64,000 nt of DNA. Source: Corydoras sp. C115. Its lineage: Eukaryota; Chordata; Actinopteri; Siluriformes; Callichthyidae. The stretch's first letter is position 1. Every line of letters begins with the position of its first letter. The translations under genes and the position numbers were made by a program. The stretch lies in the NCBI GenBank assembly GCA_019802505.1, contig JAFMOC010000091.1, positions 257,001-321,000 on the forward strand. The letters run 5' to 3'. Shown piece by piece: positions 25,027 to 34,733 of this stretch. The notes below the pieces were generated by a model. The model was not told the origin of the DNA, searched no databases, and saw nothing but the letters and a program-made list of their open reading frames with translations.

Positions 25027-28000
25027 TTATTGATATTCCTTTAACAGTTGATTTGCAATGACGAGCCTCTGTATCTCACTCGTACCCTCGTAGATCTCTG
25101 TGATTCGGGCATCGCGGTAGTGTCTCTCGGCGGGCATGTCTGTTACATAACCCATTCCTCCCAGAACTTGGATGGCCTGATTTGAACAAAGACAGAAGGG
25201 AAATCAGGTCAGATGATCTGAATTTAAACAGCGTTATATTTATGATGGTCTTACTTGGTGTGAAACAAAGGTCGCTGCCTCAGATGCAGCCAGTTTGGCC
25301 ATGGCAGCCTCCTGTGGGTGGAGGTGAAACACGTGAGGACCATCATCATAAAACACTATCATTGTGCAGTTTATTTATAAGGTGAACATGTGAATAGAGA
25401 AAGTGTCCTGGCCTTAGAATAAGGTTTCTTGGCATCTCGTAGCATAGCGGCCTTCCAGGTGAGCAGACGAGCACTTTCTATAGATACAGCCATGTCGGCC
25501 AGCTTAAACTGAAAAAGAATAAATACCTTTAATAATTTGACTGGAATCTCTGATTTCCTAAAACAAAGTGTTGCTGGACAGCAGTGTTCAGTAGATAACC
25601 AAACGGCTCAGAGGGGAAAACATAAAATGCCATAAGAGCTGTACTCAGTCATAGCAAATTTTTAAAAATCAAAGTTAAAGATTAAATGTATGGTCTCATT
25701 TATTTTCTACGGATCCACAGCAAGCGTAAGTCATGCTGCACTGTGTCAAAAATACAACTTTGTTTACTACTAACCCCTGTGCTTTATTTTTAGCTTTTCT
25801 TCATGTTCTTAAGACGCTGCTGGGACACACAGCAAACCTTCCTGCACAGTTTACATGGATGTGGCATCCTGAAGGAGCGGGACTCCCTGAGCCACCTGAA
25901 TAAGCTGCAGGTACCACTCGATTTTGGTGTGTGTTAAAATGAGCCGAGGATTTCGATAAAGTATAGAAGAAACTTTCATTATAAAGAGAATCTCGTTTAT
26001 GTTTGGATTTGGGATGTGTGTAGTTTACCTGTATAGCTTGCATCTTTGCGATCGGTGCTCCGAAAGCCGTTCTCTTGAGAGCATAATCAGCTGCACAGTC
26101 CAGAGCTGCCTGCGCAATCCCAAGAGCCTGGGATGCAATGCCGATCCGGCCGCTGTCCAGGGTTTGCTGTCCGCAAAAGCACAAATAAGCTTTACATATT
26201 AAAGGTCAGGTTTGAGATCTAAATATGCAAATTTCAAATTGATAAACGAGTTACTTTAGCGTTTGGTTATTCATTCAATAAGAACTCTTCTATTCACAGA
26301 CTTTTTGTGTAAGCACACCTTTACTATAAATTACATATACACATCTAACTTATGTGCATCACTTTGACCTTCCTTTATATAATTCTATAAATCAATCATG
26401 AAATTCAATAGCAGATATCGAGCACGGACATTTAAAATGATAACATGCAAGTCCAGGACAAGTTATAAAAAAGCTTTATATGAAATCACTCTGATTAACC
26501 TCACCATCGCAATCTTAAATCCCATGCCACGTTCACCCAGAAGGTTATCCAGTGGAATACGGCAGTCTTCCAAAATGATGTTTGCTGTAGAAGAGGCACG
26601 GATACCCAGTTTATCCTCCTTCTTTCCAAGAGATAGTCCTGGATGGGGCATGGGCACCAGAAAGGCACTGATACCCTAAAATATTAAACACATTTACTGA
26701 TTTAGCCTTCAGAGCTTATTCTGCTGTTTGATGACTTTTACATTTTTGGAAATGAATGATTCCCAGTAACTAATGCATTTCCATGTTGCTTGATTTAATA
26801 TCTCGCAGGGCTGATGCAGGTGATCCAGATGTTTACTGAGAAAACAAAGCACCATGAAGAACTCGTCTGATTTAAAGGGTCTCACAAATATAAGAGCGCT
26901 GAGAGGCAGATGTGTTAGACCCTACAGTACACTACACTACAGTACAGTACACTACACTGTAATGTATTTCATCATTTTCTATTGATACATTCACTTTAAA
27001 AGAGTTTGTCTCCTCTGTATATATATATATATATATATTTAATTAAAAAAGTCAAGAAAATGGCAAAAGACCCCTGGCACTTAGTTTTGATGAATGCAGT
27101 ATATTAGTCTTCAGGTAAAAAGTTCCATATTTCACAGTAAATAATACCTTATGTTTTAAGCTCTTGTCCGTTGTGGCAAAAATGACTGCAGCAGATGCAT
27201 CCCAGCAGTTGGTAATCCACGCCTTGGTGCCATTTAGCACCCATGCATCTCCCTCCTGATGTGCCAGCGTGGAGGCGGCACCTGCATCACTGCCATTACC
27301 TTTTGAGGTAAGAAAACAATTAATAAACGTTAAGATGTATGTATCAGAATAGAATATCACAACATTAAAGTAATCAAGAACTGTCATGATTAACTGGTTT
27401 AAGATTTTAATAATCATTAACTGCAGGACCATATGATGAAGTATTTTTGCAAATTCTAGAGTAATGCACAATATATACAAAATAAAACATATAGGACACC
27501 TGAAAACTAACAAAAACCTCTTAACCTTTGGGTTAAAACGGCAATCATGGGCAAAAGACGAGCCTTCTAAAGATGTGATTTCAGTCCTTCCATCCTCCAG
27601 GCCTTCAGAACACAGTTTTATCTCATGTGTTTATCATTTGTGATCACTAAATGCTCAAAACTACAGAACATCTCAGACAGAATGACTCGGGAACTGCTCA
27701 CCAAGATCTCAGATCGTCTGCCACGGTGCAAAAGACAGACATGAGCCGTCATGAGACATGAGCCGTCATGAGACATGAGCCGTCATGAGACATGAGCCGT
27801 CATGAGACATGAGCCGACATGAGACATGAGCCGTCATGAGACATGAGCCGTCATGAGACATGAGCCGTCATGAGACATGAGCCGTCATGAGACATGAGCC
27901 GACATGAGACATGAGCCGTCATGAGAGCGCTCAGAACCCGACGGCAAGCCTTCCATCAGAGACACATTTACAACAGACCACAGAACACACACCAAACCCG

Positions 28001-29400
28001 GCCTGAGCAAAAACAATGACCAGCACGCTTCTGCTGCCCATTCATTTACAAGCGATCAGTTGATGGGATGTTCTGAACTTCAAAAACATGGCGTCTTAAT
28101 TTTGAAATAAATAACGACGAGCTGTAATGAGTCGTCTGTTCGTCAGAAAATGGATTTACATTATTTTAAGACTGCAGGGATCAAACGTATTAAAATAAGT
28201 CTTAAGTAAAGACACGTCTATGAAGTAAAATAACAGGAGGAAGCACCACAGGTATATAAAATCTTATTTTTATTGAACTCCAGGATGGACTCAGTACCTG
28301 GCTCACTCAAAGCAAAGCAGCCCACTTTTTCCCCCGTGGTGAAGGGCGTTATCCACCGCTGTTTCTGCTCCTCAGTGCCGAACTTCAGAATCGGTCCGAT
28401 GTATAACGACTACAACGGCAAAAAGGAACTCTGATGGTGTTTCGTACCATTACACTACTTACACTGCATATGGAGAGTGATGTACATGTGTATATCTTCC
28501 ATACTTCTATATTTATTTCATTCTTAGCCATCTGTACCATACAGAGTGCAAATCTTCATCTGATCTCACATGCACTGCATTGTGTTATATGCAGATAATC
28601 TCTAACTTGCACTTCTAGTTGTTTAATCTGCTCAATAATAATCAAGTTGAATCTAATCTAATCTAATCTAATCGAATCAAAGCAGGCATTAAAAACAGGA
28701 TCAGGGTAATTAGATTCCCAAGTGAGAGTTAACTGAGTAAATAGTTCCTCCTGTAAGTTTTAAATTAAAATCTAATTTACACACGTAAACAAACATGCTC
28801 CTGCTTGATGTATTTCAGTTATTAATATATAGAGTACATTTTGGGATATGTGTCTGGCTTTATCATGATTTAATCTGGTTTCAGACTCACATTATTAACA
28901 CTAACGATGACCCCGGTGGACGCACAGCCTCGGCTGATCTCCTCAACTGCCAGACTGTAGGCTAAGTAATCCATTTCTGCCCCCCCGAGTCTTTCTGGCA
29001 CCTCCACAGCCATCACCCCCATCGCTCCAAGTTCCTGAATCTGAAAAGCAAAATGCAATCGAATCAATAACAGAGCATTTGATTTCCATCACACTGCATT
29101 TCACGATGAACTTCCAGATGAGAGTAAAACACACAGAGAAGATGAATCCTGACTTCATTTTAATATTTTAAAGGGCAGATCGAGAGATGAAGGCCGTTAA
29201 TCTGAATGTTTGAAGCTTCTGACCTGCTTGGCTGGGAACCGATGGCTTTTGTCCAGCTGTGCAGCAATAGGTGTTAGTTCTTTAGACGCGTATTCTTGAC
29301 ATGTTTTTCTCAACATCTGATGAAGTTCCGGGAGATCAGCGAGCTGAGAAAAACGACGTGCTCCGAATCCCACGGCAACGCAGAGGGCTGGACAGACCAT
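25027..29400 (-). CDS. acads: short-chain acyl-CoA dehydrogenase, mitochondrial
   Basis: Nine minus-strand exons: 29224-29400, 28891-29040, 28298-28409, 27148-27299, 26505-26675, 26029-26166, 25413-25508, 25255-25311, 25027-25176. Total 1203 nt, 400 aa (human ACADS 412). The N-terminus (MVCPALCVAVGFGARRFSQL) looks like a mitochondrial targeting peptide. Family motifs include GCFALSEPGNGSDAGAAST, GRIGIASQALGIAQ and the C-terminal ITEIYEGTSEIQR, whose Glu381 aligns with the catalytic base. The enzyme is an FAD homotetramer catalysing the first step of beta-oxidation of C4-C6 acyl-CoAs and passing electrons to ETF. The ATG at 29400 is chosen because an in-frame TAA lies just beyond the upstream SLTAV-coding repeats. 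The intron after exon 7 begins AAG|GCCAGG, a GC-AG intron; all others are GT-AG. The gene begins close to an 11-bp minisatellite. Confidence 0.97.
27737..27926. repeat. 17-bp minisatellite in acads intron 3
   Basis: About eleven tandem copies of GAGCCGTCATGAGACAT, with a GAGCCGACATGAGACAT variant recurring at two positions. Copies are nearly identical, implying recent expansion or homogenisation. There are no unique spacers, so it is not a CRISPR-like array. Confidence 0.95.
28640..28680. repeat. short AATCT repeat in acads intron 2
   Basis: A run of (TAATC)n-type pentamers after a segment resembling the tail of a retroelement. Too short and diverged to name a family. Confidence 0.5.
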
Positions 29401-29444
29401 CGACACGGCGGTCAGCGACACGGCGGTCAGCGACACGGCGGTCA
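29400..29444. repeat. 15-bp triplication abutting the acads start codon
   Basis: Three tandem copies of CGACACGGCGGTCAG on the plus strand, immediately upstream of the acads ATG on the minus strand. They stay in frame with the ATG and would read SLTAV repeats, but an in-frame TAA lies upstream and no ATG is present, so they are most likely leader sequence. Confidence 0.85.
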
Positions 29445-29570
29445 GACGCTCACATTACATCACATACACTAGAAATCATCCATCAGTTATCTTCCACTTC
29501 ATCCTATATTAGTGTCGCAGGGGGGGGGGTTCTGTTTCTTTACCTTCAACCCTCTGACAGTTCAGTGTGA

Positions 29571-30240
29571 TATGAGGTTATTATGAGGTTATTATTGGGT
29601 TATTATGAGGTTATTATGAGGTTATTATTGGGTTATTATTGGGTTATTATGAGGTCATTATTGGGTTATTATGAGGTTATTATTGGGTTATTATGAGGTC
29701 ATTATTGGGTTATTATGAGGTTATTATTGGGTTATTATGAGGTTATTATTGGGTTATTATGAGGTTATTATTGGGTTATTATGAGGTTATTATTGGGTTA
29801 TTATGAGGTTATTATGAGGTTATTATTGGGTTATTATGAGGTTATTATTGGGTTATTATGAGGTTATTATGAGGTTATTATTGGGTTATTATGAGGTTAT
29901 TATTGGGTTATTATGAGGTTATTATGAGGTTATTATTGGGTTATTATGAGGTTATTATGAGGTTATTATGAGGTTATTATTGGGTTATTATGAGGTTATT
30001 ATTGGGTTATTATGAGGTTATTATGAGGTTATTATTGGGTTATTATGAGGTTATTATGAGGTTATTATTGGGTTATTATGAGGTTATTATTGGGTTATTA
30101 TGAGGTTATTATTGGGTTATTATGAGGTTATTATGAGGTTATTATTGGGTTATTATGAGGTTATTATTGGGTTATTATTGGGTTATTATGAGGTTATTAT
30201 TGGGTTATTATTAGGTTATTATTGGGTTATTATTAGGTTA
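29571..30240. repeat. two-variant 11-bp minisatellite
   Basis: About 60 tandem copies of an 11-mer in two main variants, GAGGTTATTAT and TGGGTTATTAT, mixed in irregular order, with a few GAGGTCATTAT units and a TAGGTTATTAT variant at the right end. The array starts about 170 bases upstream of the acads start codon. Confidence 0.95.
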
Positions 30241-31725
30241 CTACGGTGTTGTCATGTTATTTGTTTTCTCCCCCCCGCGACCCAAGTAGAGGATTAATCT
30301 AAAGTTAATGGATGGATTAATGCATAGTGTTATAACTGTCCCAATTCTCCCCAAATTACAAACGAATTGGCTGTAATTACACTGTAATCATCTGTAATTA
30401 ATAAAGTATTCATTAAATGAAGTTGTTGTTTTTTCTGTCGACGTGCACAGGATGTTGATGGCATTATATTATTGTGATTATTTCTTAAATCTGATCGCTG
30501 CTCTCAGTGATGCAGCTGAAGCTCTCCCTCCTCCCCCTCCTCCTCCTCCTCCCCCTCCTCCTCCTCCTCCCCCTCCTCCTCCCCCTCCTCCTCCTCTTCA
30601 TCCTCAGAGCGACAGACAGAAGTTTTATAAACTCATCACTGACCTTTCCGGACTCTACACACAGCTGCCATCTCTCAGGCTTCTTCCTCGTCTGTTCGCT
30701 GTAACTCTATCCCGCCGCCTAGTGGCCGAACAGGTGTGTTTCAGCAGATTATACGCAGGTTCGGTTCCATTACAATTAAATTAACATGAGAACATTTAGC
30801 AGACACGCGACGCATAAATATCACAACTGTTTTTACTTTAAGTAAATATTATTATATTAAAACTCTCCTCTCTGATTGGCTCCCTGTAGCTGACTCTGAT
30901 CTACAGGACCATCTCTGGATCTGGCCCCTCTGACCTTCACTCGAGATTTTAAATACAGTCCAGTATCTTCAGTGAACCTGGGATTTAAATCCACCAGCTT
31001 CAGATTGTCCATACAATATATATTTAATAATCAATTAAACAGAAGGTTTTTTTGTGTTTTTTTTTTTTTTTTTTGCGATTATGCCCACAGCAATTTACAG
31101 ATTGTATTTTAAAAAACCATAAGATGAATTAGAATGTGCTGTTTAAATGTTCTAATTCTTATCTTTTTTGAGTTGTGCTTTAGATCATGTATGTTCTACT
31201 CGCATTTAAATAATTCTTCTTTTAAATACGGTGCTAAATTTAAAGCTGGTTAAAAGCCTCCTGAGGCAGCGAGCCAAGGGTCTTTAAAATTCAGACTTCA
31301 GATATGTGCTCCGGTCTGCAGAGGCACCGTGAGTACACAAACACTTATCATCGCAATAAAAACCTGTTCACCAGAGGTGTTTACACATGATTTTAACATG
31401 ATTTAAACCATTAAACCATCATCAACAGGTGACTGGAAAGGTAAACAAGTCCACACACACACACACTTGTTCCCTGTGTAAGTGCTTACTTTATAGTCGG
31501 CTGGACAGAGCACTGGTTTTCTGATGTCTGCTCATGCTCACTCAGGTTAAAGTTTTACAGATTTAATTGATGTGTCCACATGGTTCTGCTCTTTTCTCAT
31601 GCTTCACAAAAGAGAGTGAGAAACAGAGAGAGGCAGCAACAGTTAATATGCTTAAATACGCAATCGAATAGTAAAAAAAGATACAGGGAAAGAAATGATG
31701 AAGTGACAGGAAGAGAGAGATGCTG
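30241..31725. other. intergenic region between acads and the hhla2-like gene
   Basis: No supported gene. It holds a (CCT)n run at 30520-30602, a CTCF-like motif near 30711-30727 and, at about 30870-30960, a phrase resembling the 3' end of a LINE ORF (reads LTLIYRTISGSGPSDLH). The last is weak. Confidence 0.5.
30520..30602. repeat. (CCT)n triplet repeat
   Basis: CTC/CCT triplets interrupted by CCCCCT. In one frame this reads as polyproline, a repeat artefact. Confidence 0.9.
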
Positions 31726-31726
31726 A

Positions 31727-31733
31727 TATAAAG
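31727..31733 (+). promoter_or_regulatory. TATA-like box before the hhla2-like gene
   Basis: TATAAAG, 29 bases upstream of the start codon at 31762. If used as a standard TATA box, the leader would be very short, so its role is uncertain. Confidence 0.35.
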
Positions 31734-31761
31734 GAGTGTATTATTTCATCTAACTCTAATA

Positions 31762-33802
31762 ATGCTGACACTAACAACTGCAGCTGTTCTCCTGACATTT
31801 ATCAATCTCTGCTTTTCTGTGACAAATTCTCCAAAAGGTAAGTCACAAACAAACCCAGTATCTGTGCTGACCTTTTAGTTTGATTTATTTATAGTCGTTT
31901 AAGGTTTGGTTGTATCGGCAAGATAGTGTTTCTGCAATAATATAAGATATTATATATAATATAATAAAAATAAGGAATATTCATATCTAAAAAAATAACT
32001 GGCATCTGTGGCAAACGCTCAGATTAAACGATGTTCATTTTTTTAAGACGAAAATTTTGACTTTGATTTTATAAGCATTGTATTATTTGGTTAACATGAA
32101 AACTAATAGACGGCTATCGGTCCCCTGTTTTTATTAGTTGTGTATTCTGTTGTTTCTTTCTCTTAATGCATTCTATAAAGTATCCTGAATGAAATAATGA
32201 TTATATGCTTCATACATCAGTTCACAAGCACGTGTACTTGCTTTAACACAGATACCCAGGTGACATGTCTGTTCCATGAGGACTGCATCTTGCCGTGTAG
32301 CTTCAGTCCCACTGGTGCTGTTGTGATTCACTGGTATAAACAGCAAATACCAGTGCACAGTTATTACTACAACAAAGACCAGTTTGGCCTTCAGAACAAG
32401 CACTTCAGTGGACGCACCTGTCTGTTTAACATCCAGATCGCTCAGGGAAATGCCTCTCTAGTGTTGCGCAGAGTCAAGATACAGGACAGAGGACGGTACA
32501 AATGCTACACCAGCACAAGGAAAGGAAACCAGGAGACGTTCGTCAACTTAAAAGTAAAAGGTGAGTTTATCTTTTCATTTATTGAATAATTCATTAATTA
32601 TATTTTGATTTAATTAGTTTGAATTGATCCGTTGTGTATCTTTAGGTCTTGTTTGAAAGTCTGATTAAGTTTGAGATCAAAATTTTATCTGAATACGAAA
32701 TATATACATTTTAAATGGTACATTCTTACATCAATAAAGAAGTTTTATTTGAATATATTCAATCAGAGAGTTATACTGATATTTTTTTATGCTGGGTGGC
32801 ATAGTGGTTAGCACCTCCACCTCTCAGTGCTGGGATCCAGGTGGATGGAGTCTCCATGTTCTCCGTGTTCTGCGTATGTGTTTTATATGTGTGTCTGTGT
32901 GAGTGAGTGTGTGCTCAGTGATAGATTGGTGATCAGCCCTGCAGATTTGATCTGTATATGTTTTATTTCAGCCGTAATCCAGATGGTAAAAATTAATATG
33001 ACTGAAGAGAAGGTTAGCTGTGTGGCGCAGAACGTCTACCCTGCACCCCACCTCTTCTGGTCCACAGAGCCTCCCACCGACATGAGCAACCTGCAGAACT
33101 ACAGCCGCAGCACTGCTGACTCAAAGGGTCTGTTTACAATCGAGAGCACAATAAGCATTCTGGGTAATGTCTCTGAACATGCTTACTTTTGCTCAGTGGT
33201 GTCTGCGGATGGGACTCAGGTTTGGACAGCGTCGCTGAAACATCAAGGTATTAAAGTCTGAATGTGCAGATTTAGACTGAAGACATTTCCATGGTTTAAA
33301 ATAAACTTTTTTATTAGGAAACATTTCAAAAGGGATTTGAATTTTCATGTTTTGTTTCTTCTTTTTGCAGATGAGTTGTTTGGGGAGGAGGGTATTGCAC
33401 TTCTCATACCCTGCGAGGTTCCACAGCCCCAACATAACTTCACTCTAACCTGGACCTTCATCAGAACAACCGAGCCCATCATCATTTTCACCTACGACAG
33501 CCGCATGCAGAGAGTTTCTAACCTTTGGGAAAACAGGGCTGTGCTGAATATTGAACAAACATATAAAGGGAACGGTTCTCTCACCTTACTCAACCCTGAA
33601 CGATGGACACACACGGGGACATACAGCTGCATGCTGTCCAGCTTTCAGATGAAGCACCGAATCCAAACACGAATCAATGTCACAGTCCCTCTGAAAGGTA
33701 ACATTCAAACCCATACACTTTATACTTTGGCCTAATTTTAGTTATGTAATAAATTAATAATAAAAAAGTAAGATAATGTTACCAGCTCATTCTGTAAATC
33801 TA

Positions 33803-33879
<77 letters not shown>

Positions 33880-34101
33880 TTTAAATATAAATCAAATTAA
33901 TTTAATGTCTGAAGTGCATCATGACCATATGTTTGTGTATATTTATTATTCATATAATGTTATTGTTTTTATGTTTTTGTCACAGATAAAGATGAAAGTG
34001 TTTGTCGGCGGTCGTGGTGGGGAACTGGTGCTTCTGTGTTCATATGTATTCTAATGATATCAGTGATTGTGTCACGATGCTTCCAACAAAAAGGTGAATA
34101 A
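31762..34101 (+). CDS. hhla2: HHLA2-like B7-family immunoglobulin protein
   Basis: Exons 31762-31837 (signal peptide MLTLTTAAVLLTFINLCFS), 32252-32560, 32972-33247, 33371-33697 and 33986 onward. All junctions are phase 1, typical of Ig domains. Exon 2 is an IgV domain with cysteines in CILPCSF and YKCYTS; exon 3 is an IgC-like domain (SCVAQNVYPAP, AYFCSVV); exon 4 is a second IgV-like domain (LIPCEV, GTYSCML). Exon 5 carries a transmembrane helix (about GASVFICILMISVIVS) and a few basic/polar residues. The V-C-V order and phrases such as VVIHWYK, VHSYYYNKDQ and GNASLVLRRVK fit HHLA2 better than CD276 or VTCN1. HHLA2 is a membrane T-cell co-regulatory ligand (known for the mammalian protein; fish function is inference). 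The end is unresolved: reading on after 34093 gives GE and a stop at 34099-34101, about 367 aa, while a weak GTGAAT donor could splice to a tail exon I cannot find. Confidence 0.82.
32793..32942 (+). mobile_element. SINE fragment in hhla2-like intron 2
   Basis: The tRNA-like head (GGTGGCATAGTGGTTAGCAC) and the parts GTGGATGGAGTCTCCATGTT, GTGTGAGTGAGTGTGTG and AGTGATAGATTGG match the window's main SINE family, with internal deletions. It lies right next to the IgC exon acceptor. Confidence 0.75.
33805..33870. repeat. (TA)n microsatellite in hhla2-like intron 4
   Basis: About 33 TA units followed by a T run. Confidence 0.95.
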
Positions 34102-34244
34102 ACTGATTCATCTCTGATGGTCTTCATTCTGCTTCTTTGCTTATCTGTATTATATATATATTATAGTTTATAGTTTATAGCTGTAATTTACATTAATAAC
34201 AGGGAAGGGGGGGGGGGGGGGGTAAAAATCTAGGTAAAAAACAT

Positions 34245-34283
34245 TAGTGCCGCTGGGCAGATACACCCAGCACAGGGTGCCAA

Positions 34284-34344
<61 letters not shown>
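34245..34344 (-). mobile_element. SINE fragment with expanded (CA)n
   Basis: The minus-strand block matching GGCACCCTGTGCTGGGTGTA and TCTGCCCAGCGGC of the SINE body is followed by a 57-base (AC)n tract. The tract sits exactly where other SINE copies have a short GTGTGTGAGTGAGTG seed. Confidence 0.65.
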
Positions 34345-34347
<3 letters not shown>

Positions 34348-34361
34348 AATTACTAATGTTG

Positions 34362-34512
34362 TGTGGCACGGTGTCTTAGTGGTTAGCATGTCCTCCTCTC
34401 ACTGCTGGGGATCCAGGTTCGAAGCCCGGTCTGGGTGGAGTTTGCATGTTCTCCCCGTGTCCGTGTGGGTGTTCTCTGGGTTCTCCGGTTTCTTCCCACA
34501 ATTTCACACAGT
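34362..34512 (+). mobile_element. SINE head fragment upstream of smyd4
   Basis: Begins GTGGCACGGTGTCTTAGTGG and has a good B box (GGTTCGAAGCC), then the GGTGGAGTTTGCATGTTCTC and CTCCGGTTTCTTCCCAC blocks. The body after the CCCACA block is absent. Confidence 0.8.
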
Positions 34513-34729
34513 AGGTGGCGGTAATGCACCGCGAGTGACTGTGACGTCACTCATAACCCCGACAGAAGAAGACGGGGCATCACGCGGGACAACACGAAGA
34601 TGGAAGAGTAACTCGGTTGTCACGTGACAGGTTTAGAGCTCAGACTTGCTGATTAAGTTTGTTATTAAAGTGAAGATTAATAAGTTTGTTATTAAAGTGA
34701 AGATTAATAAGTTTGTTATTAAAGTGAAG
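34508..34729 (+). promoter_or_regulatory. smyd4: smyd4 promoter: CTCF-like, CRE and CLEAR motifs
   Basis: Between the SINE head and the start codon lie a CTCF-like ACAGTAGGTGGCGGT (34508-34522), a perfect CRE palindrome TGACGTCA (34542-34549) and a perfect palindromic E-box GTCACGTGAC (34619-34628) that matches the CLEAR/TFEB-type motif. No TATA box is evident. Promoter use is inferred from position. Confidence 0.5.
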
Positions 34730-34733
34730 ATGG
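34654..34733. repeat. 24-bp triplication at the smyd4 start
   Basis: Three tandem copies of a 24-bp unit of the type TAAGTTTGTTATTAAAGTGA plus AGAT, the last one running into the smyd4 ATG. The frame stays open upstream (KFVIKVKIN repeats) to an in-frame TAG near 34634, but contains no upstream ATG. Confidence 0.85.

Noticed and set aside
27737..27926. CRISPR-like regular array
   Set aside because: Units are contiguous 17-mers with no unique spacers, in an intron of a vertebrate gene.
30443..30784. 113-codon frame with a polyproline tract
   Set aside because: The core is a (CCT)n repeat. Flanks resemble no family and there are no supporting splice or promoter signals.
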